DNA of 64,000 nt from the NCBI GenBank assembly GCA_950097015.1, contig CATNEN010000009.1:1676501-1740500 (forward strand), read 5' to 3'. The position numbers were made by a program, and so were the translations under genes. The notes beneath the pieces are model-generated. The model made no database searches, was not told the DNA's origin, and saw only the letters and a list, made by a program, of their open reading frames with translations. This DNA is from Macrostomum hystrix (lineage: Eukaryota; Platyhelminthes; Macrostomidae). Positions 54,366-64,000 of the stretch are shown one piece after another (within the stretch, counting starts at the first letter, position 1; each line of letters starts with the position of its first letter).

Positions 54366-57300
54366 ACGCCAGGTGGCACAGATGTCAAAGGCTCATTTGC
54401 GTCTCTGTTTGTCTGGGTAAGATTTAGAAATAGATTTTTAAATAAATCGAACAAGTCGCAAATAATTAGCGAAAGTTAATCGAAACATTTTTCCAGATTG
54501 AAACATTTCACACTTTGGACAATCCGCTGAAGTATGAAGACCTGATGGAGCAGGACTTTCTGTTTGAAGTCTTGCACCAAATGTGAGTGTCGCGCGCTTT
54601 CCTGAATCACAGTAATAAAAAACTCTTGAGATGAGCTTGACAACCGATTCCACTGGCCTTCCAGAGACAGCCGGCCTCTTTGGACTGAGCCCGTCAGCTG
54701 CGCCAAGGATTCGGCCAGCCAGATACACAATGCATCAGTGCTGACTGCGCAGCTGCTCACCTGCTATGTGGTGCGTGACTGCCTAGCTGCTGCTGACAGA
54801 GTGGTGGACACACCTTAGAGAATGGTGGACACACCTTAGAGAATGGTGGACACATCTTGAGAAAATGGTGGATACACCTTAGAGAATGGTGGACACATCT
54901 TGAGAAAATGGTGGATACACCTTAGAGAATAGTGGACACATCTGAGAGAATGGTGGACACATCTGAGAGAATGGTGGACACATCTGAAAGAATGGTGGAC
55001 GCATCTGAGGAAATGGTGGACGCATGACAGGGAATGGTGGACACATCTGAGTGGTCTGAGAGAATGGCGGACACATCTGAGTGGTCTGAGAGAATGGCGG
55101 ACACATCTGAGTGGTCTGAGAGAATGGCGGACACATCTGAGTGGTCTGAGAATGGCGGACACATCTGAGTGGTCTGAGAGAATGGCGGACACATCTGAGT
55201 GGTCTGAGAGAATGGCGGACACATCTGAGTGGTCTGAGAGAATGGCGGACACATCTGAGTGGTCTGAGAGAATGGCGGACACATCTGAGTGGTCTGAGAG
55301 AATGGCGGACACATCTGAGTGGTCTGAGAATGGCGGACACATCTGAGTGGTCTGAGAGAATGGCGGACACATCTGAGTGGTCTGAGAGAATGGCGGACAC
55401 ATCTGAGTGGTCTGAGAGAATGGCGGACACATCTGAGTGGTCTGAGAGAATGGTGGACACATCTGAGTGGTCTGAGAGAATGGTGGACACATCTGAGTGG
55501 TCTGAGAGAATGGTGGACACATCTGAGTGGTCTGAGAGAATGGTGGACACATCTGAGTGGTCTGAGAGAATGGTGGACACATCTGAGTGGTCTGAGAGAA
55601 TGGTGGACACATCTGAGTGGTCTGAGAGAATGGTGGACACATCTGAGTGGTCTGAGAGAATGGCGGACACATCTGAGTGGTCTGAGAGAATGGCGGACAC
55701 ATCTGAGTGGTCTGAGAGAATGGCGGACACATCTGAGTGGTCTGAGAGAATGGTGCCACTTTCAGCAATTCACTTCGCACTGATTGCAGGACTGCCTAAG
55801 CCAGGCCGTTCTGCTCCCCATGCTGGACTTGAGCACTCTTGTGAGCTACAGAGTGGATCTCAGTAAGCCCAGCTGTTGCTAACAAGCTTTTCCAAATGTT
55901 CGGGTGGCTCTAAGAACCTGCTGCAATTTTGCACCCACAGATGCGTCCCAGCAAGAGATGCGAAAGATACTACTGCTAGTACTGGGGCTGGTCATCCAGA
56001 GCGACAGGAAGGACGACTTCATCGCCGTGATGGAGACACTGCCTGGCGACGTCAAGGAGGACATCATGGAGAGCTACAAGGAGGTTCGTGGGCGCTCGGA
56101 CAGGGGATCTTGTATTCCGCTCACTTTTTGAGAATTTATACTCAAGCCATTGGATTTTGCAGTTGAGTTCGCAGCTGGTTCGCCTGGACTCCACTGAGGA
56201 CTCGTCGGCTCTGAGACGGTGCCACGCTGACCGCCTGACCTGCTTCAAGGTGGCTTTGCTATTCTCGGGTGTAGATGACTTTAATGTTCATTATTAACTT
56301 GGTTCACAGTTGGACTACCAAGCCTTTTAGCCGCCCCTTTCAATACCAAGGGTGGGATTCCCCCTGACATTAATTTTTGCTGCACCCGAATGGAGCAATG
56401 CAAGTAAATGAAACTCAAGAACACGGGCCAAATTTTTGTTGTGCATCTTTTGAAATAATAATCAAGTCGCCAGCCCTTTCAGATCGTCGAGATATTCGTC
56501 GGTTCTGGTGGACGGTCTGGTTTTTTTCCCATAAGAGATAGTGTATTTCATTCACCCCAATACACGAATTAGCACTGCGGCCTTGCCAGGCTTTTTAAAT
56601 TTATCAGGCCTTACGTCCCGACCTTTATCTAGATTCTAGAAGGAGCTGCTGGACCTTCGACAAGAGGCACAAGCCGAGTATGGACACCCTGATGAAATTC
56701 ACTGATCAACCCTCAATATCGGATGAAGGCCGCACTGAGGCAGAAATGTGAATGAAATACATTACGTATTATAGGAAAAGTCTGACATACGGCCAGAACC
56801 GTTGATGATATCGACGATTTGGAGGGCTGGCGACTTGATTCTTGTTTCTGAAGATGCGCAACAAAAAGTTGGCCCGTGTTCTAAAGTTTCGTGATCTTGC
56901 ATTTACAACAATGCCCTGACCGATGCCCGCAGAGGTCCAGCCAGGCCCTGCGCGAGAAGTTCTACCTTGAGTCAGTGCTGCTCTCCGCCCAGACTGTCTC
57001 CGGCTCCGGGCCCGACCTACTGAAATCCCTGCGCCCGCCGGAGGGCCTCGTGGACTTCCATGGCTACCAGCTGCTCCTCGGCTCAGCCAATCAGCAGGTC
57101 GCCAGCTTGGCAGCCCAGCTCGACGACCGGGCAGCGGAGGCCGCCCAGTTGACAGACCGGCTGCGGCTCAAGCGGGAGAAGGCTCGGCGCCTCAAGGCTC
57201 AGTTGAAGGTCTGCATCCTCATACCTGATCGCCACCTGGCCTGATCCCCACCTGGCCTGATCCCACCTGGCCTGATCCCACCTGGCCTGATTCCACCTGG

Positions 57301-59623
57301 CCTGATCCCCACCTTGCCTAATCCCCACCTTGCCTAATCCCCACCTGGCCTGATCCCCACCTGGCCTGATCCCCACCTGGCCTGATCCCCACATGGCCTG
57401 ATTCTCATACCTGATCCCCACCCCAACTGGCCTGATCCTCATTCCAGAGCCTTTCCGGATCGGAACACGCGCTGAAGCTGAAAAACCTTATAGATGAAAA
57501 TGAACGCATAAAGGACTCAGTGAGACCGTTTAAATAGCTTGCTCACTTCTTATCAACAAAGATCATTCTGGTCCTGTTGAGCCTAAACTCTTCGTTAAAA
57601 TCCCGAATTGCAGCTTCGCGGGTTCGATCAGCAACGAGCAGAGATGGCCAGTCTCAGACAGCGGCTGGCTGAGTTCGACTTCTTCAAGGCGCGAGTTCAG
57701 GTAAGCTGAGGAAGTTTCATCCAATCACAGTGTGTACAACAAAGCTTCATCCAATCACAGAGTGTACATCACAGCATCATCCAATCAGAGTGTGTACATT
57801 CGAGCTTCATCTATTCCCAGAGTTTTCACCGCATTTTCATCCGATCACATGGTGTACAGCAAAGCTTCATCCAATCACTGCACCACCAGGAGCTGCGCGA
57901 TGAGAACGGCCAGCTTCTGGAGGAGCGCCAGCGGGCCGAAGAAAAGCTTTCGATATTGCGCGCCAACGCCGAGGCCGCTGCCGACCGCCTGGCCGAGTGC
58001 CAGCTGCGGTGCGAGGAGCTCGCCTGCCAGCGCGAATCGGCTACCGAGCAGGCCGCTGCCTCCGCCCGCCGGCTGGCCGCTGAAAACCGCCGCCTCCGCG
58101 AGGCGCTGGACGCCTTGGGCGGTGCTGACGCAGCTGCCGCAGCTGCCGCTGCTGCAGCCGCCTCCGCCTCAGCGTCTGCCGACTCTGACGCCGCTTCAGC
58201 ACCGTCGCTGGCTGCGGAGTTGGCCGCGGCGGCGCGAATTCGCGACCTCGAGGCCGAGGTGGGCCGATTGCGCAGCGCTGCTTCAGCTGCGGCTCCAACC
58301 GCAACGCCGGCTGCAGCAAAAGACGGCGATAGCGAGGCGCTGCTGGCTGCGGCCGAGCGGGCCCTCGAAAAAGCGGAGCGGCGCGCTGAGCGGCTCCTAG
58401 CCGAGCGGACGGTGGCCGAAGCCGCGGCTGCCGACAATGAGCGTCGGCTTCGGGCTGCTCAAGCCGAGCGTGCTCAGGCGGAGGCGGCTGCGGCTGCTCG
58501 AGTCGAGGCCATCCGTCGAACAGCAGACGAAGCCGAGCGTCGGGCCGCCGATGCGGAGCGGCGACTTCAGCGCCTGCTGGCCGAGCGGGCCGAGTCGGCG
58601 GCGGAGACGGAGACGGAGGTGGTGCTGCAGGCCAGTCAGGAGCTGGCTAAGCACCTGGCAAGGCTGGGCGGCAACAACCGGACTCTGCGACAGTCTTGCG
58701 ACAAGCTCAAGGCGGAGCTCACCCGGCTGGCTGGAGTGGAGCTGGAGGTGAGCGGCTTTGAGCTCACTGAATAGCTGAGAATAGTTTTGTCTTCGATTTC
58801 ATAGACGATGACTCACAAAAGAGTGGACTATAAACCACAATAATAATAGTAACAATTGATACTATTAATAGTAACATCTGGCCCAATCGGGCCAGATGTG
58901 CAGCCGACAGCACAGCCGTAGCTATTGAGCGGCGCAACTGTAGGCTGCGTACGGCTGTTCAGTCCATGGACTTGAGGGGAGTACGCCACACCCACCCTCA
59001 ATTACCCCAGCTAATGCTGGTACCCATCTAACAGCTGGGTGAACTGAAGCAATGCAAAGTTAAGTGTCTTACTAAAATACACAAACTGTCGTAGTGAAGT
59101 CAGGAATCGAATGGATGTAGACTCACGATAGAGTGGATGAGGACTCACGATAGAGTGGATGAGGACTCACGATAGAGTGGATGAGGACTCACGATAGAGT
59201 GGATGAGGACTCACGATAGAGTGGATGAGGACTCACGATAGAGTGGATGAGGACTCACGATAGAGTGGATGAGGACTCAGGCTCAGGCCTATCAATAGTG
59301 AGGTTAGTCAAACTTTACTCCTTGCCTCCGCCCAGGTGCTGGAGCTGCGCTCCGCTAGGGACGCCGACAGCCGCCTGCTGCACCGCCTGGAGGCTGAGAA
59401 TCGGCAGCTCAGGCGAACCCTGGACACTCAGAGCTGCCAATCGCCGCCGACCCCCATGAAGACCACCGCCGGTCCGAGGCATCGTGCAGCTGCGCCAGCG
59501 CCAGTTTCGAAGGCGGCAACCAATCCGTCTTCAATGACGTCAACTTCCGAAGGCGGCCCCGCAACGGTTGCTTCCATCGGCAAACGGGCTGGCGCGACTC
59601 GACAGCCGACAAAGCAGAGTTGA
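54366..59623 (+). CDS. HOOK-domain coiled-coil protein (Hook/CCDC88-like)
   Basis: Eleven phase-consistent exons: 54366-54416, 54497-54582, 54665-54770, 55790-55862, 55941-56083, 56163-56249, 56933-57208, 57448-57519, 57614-57700, 57890-58747, 59336-59623; 708 residues without the first exon. HOOK family proteins link dynein or microtubules to cargo. The HOOK domain is clear: SLFVW|IETFHTL, FEVLHQID (VLHQID as in HOOK1), then KILLLVLGLVIQSDRKDD matching the LLxLxLGCAVxC helix of Hook and girdin. The rest is coiled coil, with an Ala-rich 286-residue exon (QASQELAKHLARLGGNNRTL) and a basic, low-complexity C-terminus ending RQPTKQS. The Hook C-terminal motif (xxSAWYN) is absent, so orthology to HOOK1-3 versus CCDC88 is undecided. 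An in-frame stop directly precedes 54366, so a first exon lies upstream. Confidence 0.78.
54786..55755. repeat. 30-bp minisatellite in HOOK-gene intron
   Basis: About 24 copies of GAGAATGGCGGACACATCTG plus AGTGGTCTGA at 55030-55755, in a GCGG block, a GTGG block and a second GCGG block. Shorter 20-23-bp relatives (GAGAATGGTGGACACATCTT) occupy 54786-55030. Long open frames on both strands come from the 30-bp unit. Confidence 0.96.
56398..56902. mobile_element. Inverted-repeat (foldback-like) element in HOOK-gene intron
   Basis: The left arm (56398-56560) and right arm (56735-56902) are diverged inverted copies: GAACACGGGCCAA, AATCAAGTCGCCAGCCCT, CGGTTCTGG and GTATTTCATTCAC occur at one end and as reverse complements at the other, and weaker similarity extends inwards (GCACTGCGGCCTT). 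The outermost shared word is ATGCAAG. No clear target duplication. No transposase. Confidence 0.75.
57226..57440. repeat. 16-bp minisatellite in HOOK-gene intron
   Basis: About 13 copies of CTGGCCTGATCCCCAC with 15-bp and CTTGCCTAATCCCCAC variants, filling the 239-bp intron. Confidence 0.95.
57710..57885. repeat. ~33-bp degenerate repeat in HOOK-gene intron
   Basis: About five copies of AGCTTCATCCAATCACAGAG plus TGTACAACA. The last copy runs up to the splice acceptor at 57889. Confidence 0.88.
58865..59111 (-). repeat. SINE family A, copy 4
   Basis: Well preserved body: CATCTGGCCCAATCGGGCCAG hairpin region, TGTTCAGTCCATGGACTTG, CAGCTAATGCTGGTACCC and AGTCAGGAATCGAA (inverse box B). The tRNA head beyond box B is replaced by the 22-bp array. 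The 3' tail on the minus strand is TAATAGTAT/ATTATTATTG. Confidence 0.85.
59112..59278. repeat. 22-bp minisatellite, second locus
   Basis: About seven copies of GTGGATGAGGACTCACGATA plus GA: the same unit as 28081-29274, except GAGG for GATG. A single diverged unit (ACGATGACTCACAAAAGAGTGG) lies at 58804-58826, on the other side of the SINE. Confidence 0.95.
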
Positions 59624-60660
59624 TCGTGATTGATTGAGGTCTCAATTTGTATTTTCCGGAAACAGAAGTGAATCTTGGTCTCTTTTTTATAGCTCGGATT
59701 ATTGCTCGCATTTTAGCCCGATCTCCATTCGCCAAACAATGAATATGATTTTTGGCTGAAGCTATGAATCTGTCTCGTTCTCTGTGTCCCGTTTACAGCA
59801 TTTGACAACTTGGTATTCGTTGAGTCTTTGTTCTGCATTCCATTCCCCGAAGCGCACAGAGAGGAAGTGCTTGCTGCAGCAAGCAATCGCTCATTAACCT
59901 GGCTGCTCCTACCGACCGTAATTTTTACAATCTTGATTTATTTTTCAACGTAATCTTTGATTTATAACAAATGATTCGCCTTTCCTGGGCTGTACCTGTC
60001 AATCGTAGATCGAATCCCTTGCCCGGAAGCCAATTCTGCCAATTTTTTGTAACATGCCAGCTTTGCAGAATTTTCACCGTAACTTTTATCATGATCGTTT
60101 TTATTTTGCTTACCATAATTTTATGATATTCTAGGTATGTGGCCCTTCAGTGCTCAGCCGTAAGACTCAACCAAATTAGGTCTTATCGATATTTTCTTGC
60201 TTAAATGCGCACTGTCTTGTCTATCTGATCCTGCAATCAGGTCGCAAGATTCTCAGAATTACAATTCTGTGGCGCAATCCGGCGGTTCTACGATCGCTAC
60301 CTGTTGGCAGCACAACAGTTGATTTTGCACATACTATTATAGGCGAAGAGCTTTACTAAATGCTCACTATAACTCCGTCTCAGCTTGGTTTATTCATGCT
60401 GCTTATTTTGGTGCAGACAAATAGCACCAACATATCTGACCACGTTATAAAATTTAAAAATCTTCCAAAACCACAACGATGATAATAGATTTTCACACTA
60501 GGAAACGACAGGCGAGTAGCCAGAATCATGAGAAATAGAATATTGAAACTTCATAACAGCAGCATGCTTATAGCAATGCTGTAACAGATAACAGATGCTT
60601 ATAGCTATCTGGCGGAAACAATTAGAACTCGCATAAAACACTTATTTGCAGCAAAATACA
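59624..60660. other. HOOK-gene 3' flank
   Basis: No clear AATAAA and no gene recognised. Confidence 0.45.
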
Positions 60661-61020
60661 GAAAGGCTGGCCAGAAATTTGTGGACATCGATATGCAGGG
60701 CCACCCGGTGGTAAAGGCTGACGCCGGGACTCAGGTTAATCCTGATTCATTCGGCCGCCACCGACACCAGCGACCTGTGGGAGCCATTACTTGGATGAAG
60801 GGCTCCCCGTGGTCACAAAAACTAAAAGCTGGCAATCCCAGGGGAACCACCTACCACCACAGCAGCCGCCGAGGACCTAGCCGACGAGGGAAGGGCTCCG
60901 AAACTATTATAGGAGAAAATAACCAGATCCCCCCAAAAAGACGAATTTTTATGAAGAACTATAAAATTAACATTGACCTCATGGTACAGGGAATTACTTT
61001 AATGATGATTTAAAATGCCT
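60661..61020. other. Short GC-richer island of unknown nature
   Basis: A 110-codon + frame at 60681-61013 coincides with a GC-richer patch in AT-rich DNA. No family is recognised; it may be an old element remnant or a solitary exon. Confidence 0.25.
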
Positions 61021-64000
61021 AATGTGAATATTTAAAATATCCTAAAACGAAAAAAATGATTTGTTAATCGTTTGTAAGTCATATTGGGTTTTTAGAGAGT
61101 TTGTGCGAATTAATTTTGGGCCATTTTGTTAAGTCATAAGCAAGCAGTTATCGGCTGTAAACGCTTTTGTCCAATAGGTAACGTTTCGTAGAAATCGTTT
61201 AAAATAAGCTGAAGCCACGTGCTTGGGCGACCTGTCGCTGCGCCTGCTCGCGCATACTCAAGTATGCTTGTTTTAAACTGTACTGAAGTATAATCATATG
61301 AAATTTCAGAAACTGTTTTCGAATATGATGTTTTTCTTTTTCTAATAAGTAAGTTGTATACTTATGTATATTTTCTATCTGAACGTATTCGTTAGATTGT
61401 CTAAATCATTTTTATTAACTATTTGTCTGTTATGACTAGACTAGGCCTATGCAGATACATTTCTACAACACTACATAGTCGCATCTCTCATTACCTTTGA
61501 CAATTATTGGCTTCTTGATTGACTTTGACAAGGAGGCAATCAAATAATTCATAGGTTCTTTCTTCCATAACATAAGTTCTCTTTGAGGGCTAAGTTTAAT
61601 TTTTCAATAATGTTAACTACTTAACTAAATTTGTCTTATTCTTGTTATTAGTATGGCCCTATTCACTTAAATAGTATTATAAAGTTATAACAGTTAGAAT
61701 TAGGCCTAACTTCTATGGGGCCTACATATATTTTTATTGCTTTAATAAATAGGTCCAGGCCAGTAAAAAAATAGAAAGAAACAAATCAGATGTACTTTTG
61801 TAGAAAAAGCACAAAGTTATTCTTTTTTCTATCTATTCCCTGTATCATTAAAGCTTAGGTTTATACAGAGTAGCAAACTATTACACTTTTAAGGCTTTGT
61901 GAATTTAGAAACCATTTTGTTGACTTTTGCTTAGTTATGGATAAAGCTATGGGAAGTTACAGAAACAGCTTTTTAGACAAAAGTTTCAGGCAAGAAATTT
62001 ACTTTTGTTTGCAAAATTATTTCCCTCTTTTAAAATTGTGCCAATGATGTGGAATGACCAATGGGAGTTGTCTATGGCCCATAGTAGCCACGTAGAGTTG
62101 TTTGGGGCACAGAAATTTGGCTGAGTTTTATTGAGCCCTCACTAGGGCCTATAGTTTGGATTTTAGAGACTTTGAGACTTTTCTGATTTGCGAATGGCTG
62201 GGCAGCCCCCAAGACCATCATGGATTGTGCCACCGAATGAAGTTCTAACGGAACTAAATATGAATTCAAGGGATCTGATAGAATTGACGGTCCAAGTACT
62301 GACGAGACTATGTGGCATGGCACTAGCGATCTACATCCAAGAGTAACTATGGCAACACCTTCACCCGGGGCCTACCAATGCTTTTGGCAGTATTCTGTAC
62401 TGGATTTGTCATTATTACCCAGTTTAGGAATCTGAGACAGTCAGGACTGCATTGAACTGAACTGAGCAATGCTCAGTGCCATTTAAAAATGTTTCCCACC
62501 AGTTGTTGCTAGTTGACATTATCCGCTTCATCGTTTAACATTTTAAAAGAAGAAAATAATTTCGCAAACAAAAGTAAACTTACACCAGTTTCAGATATGT
62601 ATGAGATATAAATATGGCTACAGGGACTTTTGTTTCCAATATCTAGTTTCCATATCTTCAGTTCTAAACTTCAGCACTAAAGTGAGTAAAACAAACAGTG
62701 CTAAGACAATCAAGACAAAAATGTAGGAAAAACTCTAGTCAAACAATTCTATGTAGCTTACATAAAAATTCTATACAAACTCAAGCCCTTAAAGACTTGA
62801 AGGCCAGATCCATGGGAATTTGTTGATGGCTATGACAAGACACATTTGGGAAAATACTTCGGATAGCCAACAATAGGAACTCTTTATTCTTTGGTGTAAT
62901 TTCCTAGGTAAAGCTCTAATTCTCATTAACTGTTGTTGATTGAAAGACAAAAGAATAGATTTTTATTTCTTATTGCATTTGCAATGATGTCAAAGCTCAT
63001 AAAGGTAACCTCACTCCTCACCTCACCTCCAAATTTCTGGGAAGATGTGGGAGTTTATAAGTACCTAAGTTATAGATAAGGATATGGATAGGCTCTGTAA
63101 AAATGTTATAAATACTGATATTAATTCAAATAGGGGAAAATTTAGGTTACAGTGGAACTCTACTATTGAGAATCAGGTTTCTAGATTGGTCAATTTCTGT
63201 TTACTAAAAAAATTATACCAGAGTACTTAACTTATGGACATTCCTAGGCATTCCTATAATGTTGGAACTGCTAAACTGCTAACACAGTGGTTGTAAAATA
63301 CTTGATCATGTGCATAGTATGCATCGTATGCTATAAAAGTTACAATATTTACATGTCTATTATTAGCTATGTACTTACATATATCAATAAATGAGAAATG
63401 AAAATAATTTTCAAGAGATTAATGTACTTTTGAAATATGGGTGAAAAATTACAACTACAGGAGCTGTAAATTAGGACAAGCTGTTTTCTAAAGTACTGGC
63501 TTGTCATATTTGATTCATTAGAAATCAACAATTAAAATGTAAGCATGAAATTAATTCGATTAGTTACAATTTCCAATAGTCCAAACAATTATAAGATTAT
63601 AAGAGCAACAACTGCCACAACTCAATATTAATGACAAACTCTGTCTCCCTAATATGGATACTATAGAGACAAAGTGTGTCTATAATATCACAGCCTATGG
63701 GTATGATAGCTGTAATCCTAGGTATGGGATGTGGCAAAGTATATTGGCCTAGATGTTAGAGTTCTGCTATAGCCAAGTTTTCCTGTCATACATGCGCAAC
63801 CTCCCAAATCTTAGCCGGCCGTACGACTTAGTTTTTGCTCTATTTACAACTTAGTTTGCTCTCATTTGTGACTTAGTTCATTTCATTGATTAATTTACAA
63901 CTTAGTTTGCTCTTATTTGCTCTCTTTTTCTCTCTCCTTTTTCCTTTTCTTCACACCTTCCTTTTTTGTCCCTTGGTCCCACCTTTGATTTTTTTGCGCT
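61021..64000. other. AT-rich intergenic DNA
   Basis: No coding, RNA or repeat feature is supported. TAGGCCTA-type words recur (61440-61740), as in 21.9-23.1 kb. The end is pyrimidine-rich. Confidence 0.5.

Noticed and set aside
54836..55866. Long open frames on both strands (CPPFSQTTQ / MADTSEWSER repeats)
   Set aside because: 30-bp array within a HOOK-gene intron; length is due to a unit that is a multiple of three.
56643..56706. Exon-like KELLDLRQEAQAEYGHP frame
   Set aside because: Lies inside the inverted-repeat element; kept only as a testable alternative exon, not as a feature.
57826..58437. Minus-strand Ala/Ser-rich frame of 203 residues
   Set aside because: Antisense to the Ala-rich coiled-coil exon of the HOOK gene, whose phases join on both sides.
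60681..61013. 110-codon + frame
   Set aside because: No family similarity and no flanking exons; composition hint only.

Overview
The window is nuclear DNA of an invertebrate animal. The host genes are split by short GT-AG introns and are all bilaterian cell-biology genes: an EHD ATPase, the AP-2 mu subunit, a Discs-large MAGUK, ATG16L1 and a HOOK-domain coiled-coil protein. The mobile elements are Ty3/gypsy, PIF/Harbinger, a Merlin-like foldback element and tRNA-derived SINEs. GC-rich Ala/Ser-rich exons lie in AT-rich intergenic DNA, and tandem repeats are extremely dense. A lophotrochozoan, possibly a free-living flatworm, would fit; this is an inference and no sequence here proves it.

Layout. 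1-2125: 3' part of a decayed Ty3/gypsy element (pol fragment plus 3' LTR) lying in an intron of an EHD gene, whose last three exons run to 4290 (+). 4291-7173: minisatellites. 7174-14472: a decayed PIF/Harbinger transposon (Myb/SANT-like gene on +, DDE transposase on -), split by a pristine 4.7-kb Ty3/gypsy element on the minus strand (7863-12557) with apparently identical LTRs and a 5-bp target duplication. 15.9-17.3 kb: a 29-bp minisatellite. 17755-19483 (-): complete AP2M1. 19.5-25.0 kb: AT-rich intergenic DNA with a TA-flanked MITE and a Merlin-like foldback element with a 9-bp duplication. 25074-42192 (+): the dlg locus, apparently split into an L27-PDZ1-PDZ2 unit with its own stop (31553) and a PDZ3-SH3-GuK unit (39534-42192), separated by 8 kb of minisatellite-rich DNA. 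43173-51127 (-): ATG16L1, convergent with dlg, with a structurally complete Ty3/gypsy element (46045-50995, opposite strand) in its first intron. 54366-59623 (+): HOOK-domain gene lacking only its first coding exon. 59.6-64 kb: AT-rich DNA without a recognised gene.

Functionally, EHD, AP2M1 and the HOOK protein belong to endocytosis, membrane recycling and vesicle transport. ATG16L1 is the autophagy conjugation scaffold and DLG is the junction/polarity scaffold. Nothing shows that they are co-regulated.

Most useful observations: (1) a 48-bp minisatellite that has copied the 5' splice site at the end of the dlg GuK exon five times in frame; (2) splitting of dlg between PDZ2 and PDZ3; (3) a foldback element whose arms encode the C-terminus of a Merlin/ISXO2-like transposase; (4) a nested young-in-old transposon; (5) one 22-bp satellite at two loci 30 kb apart, both times beside the same SINE family. 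Exon boundaries were set by reading splice sites and checking that codon phases join; no transcript data were available.
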